Shown here: piece after piece, positions 1 through 5,404 of the stretch
Position numbering within the stretch: the first letter of the stretch is position 1
Layout of the letters: every line of letters starts with the position of its first letter
NCBI GenBank assembly: GCA_937958145.1
Contig: CALGOE010000276.1
Coordinates: 1-11,606, forward strand
Source of the DNA: an uncultured Desulfobacca sp.
GTDB lineage: Bacteria > Desulfobacterota > Desulfobaccia > Desulfobaccales > Desulfobaccaceae
Length of the DNA: 11,606 bases
Direction of reading: 5' to 3'
Notes under the pieces: model-generated
The model's database searches: none
Told to the model about the DNA's origin: nothing
The model's input: only the letters and a program-made list of their open reading frames with translations
Program-made: the position numbers and the translations under genes

Positions 1-240
1 GGGAAGTTCCTGGCTCGGTGGCGGACCGGCCATGCCGCCGCCGCCGCCCTCGGGTTTGGGGGTCAGGGCGGTCAAAGTGATGGCTTCCACCTGCACCACC
101 TTTTTCTTGGGGGCCTGGACCGCCGGCAGCATGAGGATGGCCCACAGGAGCAGGCCGTGCAAGGTCAGAGAGATAAGCGCGGCCAGTCCCCATTGCCAAA
201 AGGGGTGCGCAACCGGAAAATGTTTAGCGTCTGTGCTCAT
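1..240 (-). CDS. tonB: Energy transducer TonB, N-terminal part (cut by window edge)
   Basis: Eighty codons are visible before the reading frame leaves the window. The protein starts with a short cytoplasmic tail, followed by one hydrophobic segment at about residues 17-38 containing the motif SLTLHGLLLW. The histidine in it (H28) sits where E. coli TonB has its essential transmembrane His20. A basic stretch (KKK) follows the membrane segment, and then a Pro/Gly-rich region begins (TPKPEGGGGG, PPPSQ), as expected for the periplasm-spanning linker of TonB. In the family this protein couples the ExbB/ExbD proton channel to outer-membrane receptors. It is third in the exbB-exbD-tonB cluster, 95 bases after exbD. 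The ATG is forced by an in-frame stop two codons upstream; the ribosome-binding site is weak. The C-terminal receptor-binding domain lies outside the window. Confidence 0.85.
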   Translation of the reverse strand, partial: MSTDAKHFPVAHPFWQWGLAALISLTLHGLLLWAILMLPAVQAPKKKVVQVEAITLTALTPKPEGGGGGMAGPPPSQELP

Positions 241-335
241 GGATCAGCAAAAACCCTGGTTGGGATGGGGGAGGGGTTCCGGGGAAGGGGACCGAAGGGA
301 AGCCCACCGGCCGCCCCGTTCCTGCCCATAACGGC

Positions 336-731
336 CTATGGCTGCTCCACTTCGATGCCGATGCGTTCCACTTTGAGACGTTTCAGCCGGTCGATGACCT
401 CGATGATGGCGCCGTGTCTGGTCTCTTTATCCGCGGCGATCACCGCCTGGGGTTCCTTGCCCCGGACCAGTTCGCTGAAGACGGCATTAAAATCCACTTC
501 CTGGTGCACCCGGGTGCCGTTGAGGGCGATCCTGCCCTCCCGGTCGATACTGACGATCACCACTATCTTTTCCATTTTTTCGGCTTGGGTGGCCTTGGGC
601 AGGGCGATGGAAAACGTCCGGGGCATCATGACGGTGGCGGTCAGCAAAAAAATAATCAAAATGACCAGAACGATGTCCACAAAGGGGGTCATGTTGATTT
701 CGGTAATAGGGCCGTGGCGATGGAGCTTCAT
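336..731 (-). CDS. exbD: ExbD/TolR family proton-channel subunit
   Basis: A 131-residue protein, a normal ExbD/TolR length. A short cytoplasmic tail is followed by the family motif INMTPFVDIVLVILIIF (about residues 12-28), the single transmembrane helix. Aspartate D19 corresponds to the protonatable Asp25 of E. coli ExbD. The rest is a periplasmic domain of mixed strands and helices (VSIDREGRIALNG, then the QAVIAADKETRHG segment). With ExbB it forms the inner-membrane channel that drives TonB. Its ATG overlaps the exbB stop (ATGA, 728-731), so the two are translationally coupled, and a GGAG sits seven bases before the start. TolR is the alternative, but the adjacent tonB favours ExbD. Confidence 0.92.
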   Translation of the reverse strand: MKLHRHGPITEINMTPFVDIVLVILIIFLLTATVMMPRTFSIALPKATQAEKMEKIVVIVSIDREGRIALNGTRVHQEVDFNAVFSELVRGKEPQAVIAADKETRHGAIIEVIDRLKRLKVERIGIEVEQP

Positions 732-1402
732 CTCCTGGCTCCGATTTTCGGCAGCTCCACCGGGGGAGCAGCAGACTGAGCGGTAGAACTAAGGCTGGCC
801 AACAGAAAGCGGCCCAGGCGCTGGGAGCGTTCCAAGGTCTGGTGCAGGCGGTTGTGAAAATAATTATACATGACCACCGCCGGGATGGCCACCAACAGAC
901 CCACGGCCGTGGCCACCAAGGCCTCGGCGATCCCGGCCATGACCGCCGGGCCGCCCCCGCCCTCTTCCAGGGCCAGGTCTTTGAAGGCGTGAATGATACC
1001 CAGCACTGTGCCGAACAAGCCGATGAACGGCGCATTGGCCCCGAGAGTGCCCAAAAAATTCAGCCCCCGACTCAACTCCAGGCTGACCCGGATCCGTTCC
1101 GCCTCCATGACCTCATTGGCTGCCTCCTTGCCATGCTCCGCCTGCTGTAAACCGGCGAGGAGAACCTGCGCCTCCGGTGCGGGGGTTGACTCGCATAAGG
1201 AAATGGCCTGGGGCCAATCGTGCTCTTCCAAAGCCGGGCGCAACTCTTGCAGAAAAGGTGCCTCCCGAAACCGCAGTCGATGGAACGTCAGCGCCTTTGC
1301 CACCATGACAAAGACGGAAATGACGCTCAAGACAATGAGCAGCCACAACACCCAGGTGCCGCCACCGATGGCCAGATTCAGCATACTTCTGGTAAGATCC
1401 AT
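728..1402 (-). CDS. exbB: ExbB/TolQ/MotA family proton-channel subunit
   Basis: A 224-residue inner-membrane protein with the family's three-helix layout: helix 1 at about residues 17-36, a cytoplasmic helical domain, helix 2 around LGTLGANAPFIGLFGTVLG (about 117-135) and helix 3 around AEALVATAVGLLVAIPAVV (about 159-177). E160, at the start of helix 3, aligns with the functional Glu176 of E. coli ExbB. It multimerises around ExbD and uses the proton gradient to power TonB. It heads the exbB-exbD-tonB operon. The start ATG follows a GGGGGA stretch by four bases, and that stretch directly follows the U-tract of a terminator hairpin (1412-1460), so expression probably depends on read-through. 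Confidence 0.93.
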   Translation of the reverse strand: MDLTRSMLNLAIGGGTWVLWLLIVLSVISVFVMVAKALTFHRLRFREAPFLQELRPALEEHDWPQAISLCESTPAPEAQVLLAGLQQAEHGKEAANEVMEAERIRVSLELSRGLNFLGTLGANAPFIGLFGTVLGIIHAFKDLALEEGGGGPAVMAGIAEALVATAVGLLVAIPAVVMYNYFHNRLHQTLERSQRLGRFLLASLSSTAQSAAPPVELPKIGARR

Positions 1403-1411
1403 CGTTCCCCC

Positions 1412-1460
1412 AAAAAAAAGCCATGAAAGGGCCGTTCCTCATGACCGGAGCCTTCATGGC
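1412..1460 (-). terminator. Intrinsic terminator (putative attenuator) directly before exbB
   Basis: On the minus strand the arms GCCATGAAGG (1460-1451) and CCTTTCATGGC (1430-1420) pair over ten base pairs with one bulged U, and eight T residues follow at once (1419-1412). The exbB start codon is nine bases beyond the T-tract. A candidate promoter lies about 60 bases upstream, so the element is inside the exbB leader. The distant zinc-ribbon gene could also end here, but that would not explain how exbB is transcribed. Confidence 0.8.
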
Positions 1461-1494
1461 GGCGAATTTGGCAAGCAATAACGTGATAAAAAGA

Positions 1495-1513
1495 ATGGGA
1501 GTTCATCTCCCAT
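1495..1513 (-). repeat. Perfect inverted repeat at the predicted exbB transcription start
   Basis: ATGGGAG and CTCCCAT form a perfect 7-bp dyad with a 5-base centre. It begins where transcription from the promoter at 1521-1548 is expected to start. It could be a 5' stem-loop of the leader RNA or an operator just downstream of the promoter. On the minus strand a 19-codon open frame also begins here at its ATG (1513) and stops at 1454, inside the 5' arm of the downstream terminator. Confidence 0.55.
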
Positions 1514-1520
1514 GCAACAC

Positions 1521-1548
1521 AATATACGCCAAAATCTGAAAAAAGCAA
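1521..1548 (-). promoter_or_regulatory. Sigma70-type promoter for exbB-exbD-tonB
   Basis: On the minus strand a -35 TTGCTT (1548-1543) and a -10 TATATT (1526-1521) are 16 bases apart. The predicted start is near 1514, giving a leader of about 110 bases before exbB that contains the dyad and the terminator. Confidence 0.55.
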
Positions 1549-1627
1549 GAGGAAGCCCCGGAGCCGGCGGCAGCCGCCCGGCTTTCTGCCGGTGCCGGAG
1601 GCCAGACCTTGGACCCGCCCTCCGGCG

Positions 1628-1846
1628 CTACGGTTGGCGCCGCCGTCGTTTAGGGATGGTAGTCTCGTGGTGGGGACGCTCTTCTTCTTGGCTTGTCTGT
1701 CCCTCAAAATACGGCGCAAAGATGTCGTCATCTTCCCTGGCCATGGCATGACCACAATCGGCACAGATGGCCAAGTGATCGTCCAGGCCGGCGATGCGCC
1801 ATTCCTGGGTCTGACAGTGTAAACAGCGATAACGATAACTGGGCAT
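1628..1846 (-). CDS. Small zinc-ribbon protein (FmdB-like)
   Basis: A 72-residue protein with two CxxC knuckles, C8-x2-C11 and C28-x2-C31, spaced as in FmdB/zinc-ribbon regulatory-type proteins. It opens MPSYRYRCLHC, typical of that group. The tail is acidic, then strongly basic (KRRRRQP at the end), which suggests nucleic-acid or ribosome contact, but no function can be named. The ATG at 1846 is chosen because GAGGT precedes it and the family motif starts there; upstream in-frame sequence is leader RNA, not protein. It is a separate unit between btuD and exbB, with its own strong promoter (2043-2015) and an internal terminator in its ~160-nt leader. Confidence 0.75.
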   Translation of the reverse strand: MPSYRYRCLHCQTQEWRIAGLDDHLAICADCGHAMAREDDDIFAPYFEGQTSQEEERPHHETTIPKRRRRQP

Positions 1847-1936
1847 ACTACCTCGACAATACCCCCCAAAATGGGGCCTTTGGGCCCGCTTCCGCCTTGC
1901 GGGTCCAAAACGATGAATCTGCGGTGGATCGCTCCG

Positions 1937-1984
1937 AAAAAAAAACCACCAAAGGACGGGGAGATATCCGGCGTGCCTTCGTGG
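1937..1984 (-). terminator. Intrinsic terminator inside the zinc-ribbon gene leader
   Basis: Minus-strand arms CCACGAAGG (1984-1976) and CCTTTGGTGG (1955-1946) pair as CCAC/GTGG and AAGG/CCTT with a small internal loop, followed by nine T residues (1945-1937). It lies about 25 bases after the predicted transcription start and about 90 bases before the zinc-ribbon ATG, so it could be an attenuator or the end of a short RNA of ~70 nt. Its sequence resembles the terminators at 9280-9323 and 1412-1460. Two further small GC-rich hairpins (around 1874-1910) lie between it and the gene. Confidence 0.65.
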
Positions 1985-2014
1985 CCTCTGACCTTCCCAA
2001 TATGTTGTAAAATT

Positions 2015-2043
2015 ATAATAACTTTTGCGCAGCACAATGTCAA
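2015..2043 (-). promoter_or_regulatory. Near-consensus sigma70 promoter upstream of the zinc-ribbon gene
   Basis: On the minus strand a perfect -35 TTGACA (2043-2038) and a -10 TATTAT (2020-2015) are 17 bases apart, in an AT-rich island within GC-rich surroundings. The start would be near 2008. It shows that the zinc-ribbon gene is not simply the tail of the btuFCD operon. Confidence 0.75.
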
Positions 2044-2129
2044 GATTCCTGCGGCCGATTTCTGATGGCCGGCCATATTCATGTCCTGCCAGGGCAATGG
2101 GGTCGGTCCCCCTGCCTCTCCGGCCCCGT

Positions 2130-2963
2130 TCAGGTGCCCCGGGAGTTGTTGCGGAGGTACCGTTGCGTGCTGGCCAGCAGCCGGCCGGGGACCAAGGTAA
2201 CCTGGGGCTTGCGCATCAGCGGGTTCTCTCCCACCAACAGGACGCAGCCATAGGTCTGCTCCAGACGGTCGTAGGTCAGGACCTGGGCCGGATCCCCCTG
2301 GGCCGCCACCTGCCCCTGATGCAGGAGCAGCAGGGTATCGGCATACATGGCCGCCAGATTCAGATCATGGGAAATCATGATCACGGTGAAGCCCCGGGTC
2401 TCCTTAAGCTGCTCCAGCAGATCCATGATATGCACCTGATGGGCCAAATCAAGCGATGCGGTCGGTTCATCCAGGATAATGATCTGGGGCTGCTGGCAGA
2501 TCGCCCGGGCAATAATAACCCGTTGCATCTCACCCCCACTCAATTGATGCAGCCGACGGTTGGCCAGATGGCTCACCTGGGTGGCCGCCATGGCGTCGGC
2601 GGCGATCTCCATATCCCGGCGGGTCTCCAGTCCGGCCAGAGTCAGGTGCGGGGAACGCCCCATGAGCACCACTTCCAAGACTGTGAACGGCACATCGATG
2701 GGAGTGTATTGCGGCACCACCGCAACCCGGCGGGCCAGGGCCCGGCGAGAGTAAGCGGCCAACGGACGCCCCAATATCTCCACCGTGCCCTGCTGCGGAC
2801 GCAGTTGCCCGGCCAGGGTTTTGGCCAAGGTCGTCTTGCCGGCGCTGTTGGGGCCGATAATGATAAAAAACGAGCGGGCTGGCACCTCCAGGGAGAGGTC
2901 TCGCAAGATGGCGTTGGGGCCATAGCCAGCGTGCACGTGTTCCAACCGGACGGCGGGATTCAT
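2130..2963 (-). CDS. btuD: ABC transporter ATPase, cobalamin/siderophore type (BtuD-like)
   Basis: A 277-residue ATPase with all ABC motifs in order: Walker A GPNSAGKTT (37-45), Q-loop VVPQY (about 82-86), signature LSGGE (141-145), Walker B IIILDEPT (161-168), D-loop SLDL and H-loop histidine (H199 in SHD). The length and the pattern of the ~25-residue segment after the signature match the FecE/BtuD/FepC group that energises uptake of B12, heme or siderophores. It is the last gene of btuF-btuC-btuD, and its ATG overlaps the btuC stop by four bases with an AGAGG ribosome site. B12 rather than iron is inferred from the nearby cobalamin riboswitch and BtuB-like receptor; iron-siderophore uptake is the alternative. 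Confidence 0.88.
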   Translation of the reverse strand: MNPAVRLEHVHAGYGPNAILRDLSLEVPARSFFIIIGPNSAGKTTLAKTLAGQLRPQQGTVEILGRPLAAYSRRALARRVAVVPQYTPIDVPFTVLEVVLMGRSPHLTLAGLETRRDMEIAADAMAATQVSHLANRRLHQLSGGEMQRVIIARAICQQPQIIILDEPTASLDLAHQVHIMDLLEQLKETRGFTVIMISHDLNLAAMYADTLLLLHQGQVAAQGDPAQVLTYDRLEQTYGCVLLVGENPLMRKPQVTLVPGRLLASTQRYLRNNSRGT

Positions 2964-3970
2964 AAGCGCGACCTCTGCAAAAGGATGATAAACAGGGGGG
3001 CTCCCAACAGCGCGGTAATCACCCCCACCGGCAGCTCGCCTTGGGAAGGCAGCACCCGGGCCAGGAGATCACACCAGACCAGGTAGGCGCCACCTCCCAG
3101 GATACAGGCCGGCACCAGGATGCGGTGCTCGGGACCCAGCCACAGGCGCAACAGATGCGGCACCACCAGACCCACAAACCCCACCAGACCCGATTGGCAG
3201 ACTGCGGCGCTGAGCATAAAGGACGTTACCCCCAGTAACAGATACGTCACCCCGGCCACATTCAGACCCAGATAACCGGCCTGCTCCTCCCCCAGATAGA
3301 GAAGATTCAAAGGCCGGGCCAAAAGAAAAATGATAATAAAACAAGGCAACACCAGGAGGCCCAGAAAAAAAATCTGGGCCGGCAGGGCCACCGACAGGTC
3401 TCCCATGAGCCAATAGAGGATGTTGTGCAGCCTGGCATCCTGGGTCATGGTGACAAAAAACAGGATCAGGGCGGTGCACAGGGCATTCACCATGACTCCC
3501 GACAGGAGCAGGGCGTTCTTGTTGTCGCCCGTTTCCCGGGGCGTCAGGAAGATGACTACCAGCATGACCCCCATGCTGCCCAGAAAGGCCAAAGTCGCCA
3601 CCCCGGGAAAAGGCGCCAGGCCCAGCAGAATGCCGATAATAGCCCCTACTGCGGCGCCGCCGGAGATGCCCAGGATGTAAGGTTCGGCCAGGGGGTTGTG
3701 CAGGAGCGCCTGGAAGACCAACCCCCCCAGAGACAGCGTCGCCCCCACCAGGGTAGCCAAAACGACCCGGGGGAAGCGGATCTGCCAGAGGATGGCTGGC
3801 AGGACTTCATCGCCGGGGTCAAGCCCCACCAGGGCCCGGAGGCACAGGCGCCAATCCGTGGGGGACGAACCCCAGAGGAGCCCCACCATAAGACTGACCA
3901 GGAGAAGCAGTCCCAGGGCCAGGCTCACTGCCAACAGCCGTTGCACCAACCGGGGCGGGGGCAGATTCAT
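2960..3970 (-). CDS. btuC: ABC transporter permease, FecCD/BtuC family
   Basis: A 336-residue, very hydrophobic protein with about ten membrane segments, the normal size for BtuC/FecCD permeases. Recognisable family stretches are FPRVVLATLVGATLSLGG (about residues 66-83), the following FQALLHNPLAEPYILGIS, and VGFVGLVVPHLLRL in the C-terminal third. Two copies form the inner-membrane channel with two BtuD subunits and receive the substrate from BtuF. A GAGGAG lies five bases before the ATG, which overlaps the btuF stop (ATGA). Substrate choice among cobalamin, cobinamide, heme or siderophore cannot be read from the permease; the riboswitch context points to corrinoids. Confidence 0.9.
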   Translation of the reverse strand: MNLPPPRLVQRLLAVSLALGLLLLVSLMVGLLWGSSPTDWRLCLRALVGLDPGDEVLPAILWQIRFPRVVLATLVGATLSLGGLVFQALLHNPLAEPYILGISGGAAVGAIIGILLGLAPFPGVATLAFLGSMGVMLVVIFLTPRETGDNKNALLLSGVMVNALCTALILFFVTMTQDARLHNILYWLMGDLSVALPAQIFFLGLLVLPCFIIIFLLARPLNLLYLGEEQAGYLGLNVAGVTYLLLGVTSFMLSAAVCQSGLVGFVGLVVPHLLRLWLGPEHRILVPACILGGGAYLVWCDLLARVLPSQGELPVGVITALLGAPLFIILLQRSRL

Positions 3971-4872
3971 GAGATCTCCTCGGCCATTTCCGGGTGCAAA
4001 AGGCGGAACAGTTGCTCCAGACCATCAAAAATGCGGGGTGAGGGCCGGTCCACAATATCCGAGTCGATGAGATAAATGCGATTCTCCTTTACCGCCGGCA
4101 GACTGGGCCAACGCCGCCAGCTCTCTTTTACCTTGTCAAAAACCTCGCCCCGGGTCATGGAAGTGATCACTATGATATCGGGCCGCAAAGCCACCACCTG
4201 CTCTTGGGAGAAGCGGGGGTAGGGAATCTTGCCGGCCGTCAGGTTGATCCCTCCGGCCGTGGTGATGAGTTCGTTGAGAAAGGTCTGGGTCCCCACCGCC
4301 ACAATGGGCGTGGTGCCGATCTGAAAAAAGACCCGGGGCCGGTGGTGGAGCCGGGTCTGCAGGTCCAGAAGACGCTGCCATCGCCGGGTGAGATCCCCGG
4401 CCAGCATTGCAGCTTCAGGCTCCACCCCCAAAAGTCGGCCGATCTCCACCACCGTGGCAATGACGCCCTGAAGGTTGTGGGGGTCCACGGCATAGACCGG
4501 CAGACCCAATCCCTCCAGACGGGCGACGCTGTGATAGGGATTGCCGTCCTTGATGGCCAAGACCAGGTCCGGCCGCAGGGCCACGACCCGTTCCACATCA
4601 GGATTAATATACGATCCCACCTTGGGCAGGGCTTGGGCTGCCTTTGGATAATTGCTGAACTGCTCTACCCCCACCAACCGGTGGCCTTGTCCCAGGGCAA
4701 AGACGATCTCCGTCAGGCTGGCCGCCAAAGTGACGAGGCGCTGCGGCGGCACCGGCACCTGCACCGGCCGGCCCAACTGGTCCTGGACCAGCCGGGTGTC
4801 CGCCGCCACCGGAGCGGCCAGAACCAGGACCAGGAGGAAGGTAAGTGCTGCTTTGGCTTTTCTATTTAACAT
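3967..4872 (-). CDS. btuF: Periplasmic substrate-binding protein of the B12-type ABC transporter
   Basis: A 301-residue protein with a signal peptide (hydrophobic residues 9-24, likely cleavage after PVAA) and no lipobox cysteine, so probably a soluble periplasmic protein. The mature part shows class III binding-protein features: an opening DQLGRPVQVP, then RLVTLAASLTEIVFALG, then LPKVGSYINPDVERVVALRPDLV, and near the end WPSLPAVKENRIYLID. It captures corrinoid and hands it to BtuC. It is the first gene of btuFCD. The ATG is forced by an in-frame stop two codons upstream; the only purine-rich site (GAGGAG) is 19 bases away, so initiation looks weak. No cobalamin riboswitch is seen upstream; instead there is an operator-like dyad. 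Confidence 0.87.
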   Translation of the reverse strand: MLNRKAKAALTFLLVLVLAAPVAADTRLVQDQLGRPVQVPVPPQRLVTLAASLTEIVFALGQGHRLVGVEQFSNYPKAAQALPKVGSYINPDVERVVALRPDLVLAIKDGNPYHSVARLEGLGLPVYAVDPHNLQGVIATVVEIGRLLGVEPEAAMLAGDLTRRWQRLLDLQTRLHHRPRVFFQIGTTPIVAVGTQTFLNELITTAGGINLTAGKIPYPRFSQEQVVALRPDIIVITSMTRGEVFDKVKESWRRWPSLPAVKENRIYLIDSDIVDRPSPRIFDGLEQLFRLLHPEMAEEIS

Positions 4873-4912
4873 TATTCAGAAAATCTAGTTTCTCCTCGCA
4901 ATGTAGCCGTCT

Positions 4913-4964
4913 CCCTTGATTTGCACCAAATCATGTTTATATGTTTACACAAAAGCATCAAGGG
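4913..4964. promoter_or_regulatory. Operator-like palindromes between btuF and the divergent small gene
   Basis: The 102-bp gap between the divergent starts holds a perfect dyad TGATTTG-CAC-CAAATCA (4917-4933), an 8-bp tandem repeat ATGTTTAT/ATGTTTAC (4933-4948) and an outer inverted repeat CCCTTGAT (4913-4920) / ATCAAGGG (4957-4964). The dyad overlaps the candidate plus-strand promoter and lies 45-61 bases before btuF. This looks like a binding site for a dimeric regulator controlling one or both genes. The regulator is not encoded in the window. Confidence 0.55.
4916..4943 (+). promoter_or_regulatory. Candidate promoter of the 65-residue protein gene
   Basis: A -35 TTGATT (4916-4921) and a -10 TATATG (4938-4943) are 16 bases apart, each matching four of six consensus positions. 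The start would be near 4950, about 25 bases before the ATG. It overlaps the palindrome at 4917-4933, as would suit repression. Confidence 0.35.
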
Positions 4965-4974
4965 AGGGAACACC

Positions 4975-5172
4975 ATGTTATGCAGCCTTGCCACCAAATT
5001 AGGCCCTGAGGACCTCCAGGCCATCACCGCCCTGGAGAAAGAACTGGCCATGCCGCTGCTGGCCTTTGCCTGCCACGACGTCAAGCCGGCTGCGGTCAAC
5101 CCCGACCAGCTCAGCAAGATTCAGGCCTTGGAAAATCGCCTGGGACTGTCCCTGGTGGCGGTCCAGCCCTAA
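4975..5172 (+). CDS. Small 65-residue protein with an internal duplicated motif; unknown function
   Basis: I do not recognise a named family. The ATG at 4975 follows AGGGAGGG by six bases, a strong ribosome site, and an intrinsic terminator follows the stop, so this is a convincing small gene. Residues 11-31 and 43-63 are two copies of one motif of the form P-x2-L-x2-I-x-A-L-E-x2-L-x3-L-x-A, identical at 9 of 21 positions. They are joined by a linker containing FACHDVKP. Each copy predicts one helix followed by a short strand. There is no signal peptide or membrane segment, so it is probably cytoplasmic. Cysteines C3 and C33 with H34 could bind metal, but that is speculation. It is divergent from btuF and convergent with btuB, the only complete plus-strand gene in the locus. 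Confidence 0.72.
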   Translation: MLCSLATKLGPEDLQAITALEKELAMPLLAFACHDVKPAAVNPDQLSKIQALENRLGLSLVAVQP

Positions 5173-5224
5173 GAGATGCCTGCATTATGCCCGGAGCGGT
5201 GTTGCGGTTCTCTCCATTTTTGCC

Positions 5225-5260
5225 GCCCCTCTGCCGTCTCAGCCGTCGGAGGGGCTTTTT
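5225..5260 (+). terminator. Intrinsic terminator of the 65-residue protein gene
   Basis: Arms GCCCCTC (5225-5231) and GAGGGGC (5249-5255) form seven GC-rich pairs followed by five T residues (5256-5260). It lies 53 bases after the small gene's stop and before the convergent btuB end. The reverse strand has no T-tract, so it serves only the plus strand. Confidence 0.75.
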
Positions 5261-5404
5261 CTTCTGGACAGTTCAAAAAGCTGGGCCTGCCAACCCTCCC
5301 GATCTTGCTGCTCTGACGCCCACAACAGACGGCTGTGGCCAACGTATCGATCGCGGCCGCCTTTTTTGGACCGGCCAGCCGGCGTTGGCAGATGCAACGG
5401 CCGC

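Noticed and set aside
157..786. Plus-strand open frames antisense to exbD and tonB
   Set aside because: Low-complexity product; exbD and tonB on the minus strand are unmistakable.
1847..2035. N-terminal extension of the zinc-ribbon protein
   Set aside because: The added residues come from the leader containing the terminator, and the family motif and GAGGT ribosome site support the ATG at 1846.
1378..2097. Minus-strand open frame running through the btuD downstream region, the zinc-ribbon gene and the exbB leader
   Set aside because: It is in a different frame from the zinc-ribbon protein and crosses two promoters and two terminators; the translation has no family features.
2025..3086. Long plus-strand open frame antisense to btuD and btuC
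   Set aside because: The product is rich in Gln, Gly, Pro and Arg with no domain, and the opposite strand encodes a complete ABC ATPase and permease; it is a GC-rich shadow.
4873..4974. Second cobalamin riboswitch upstream of btuF
   Set aside because: None of the conserved B12 blocks is present and the gap is too short for the aptamer.
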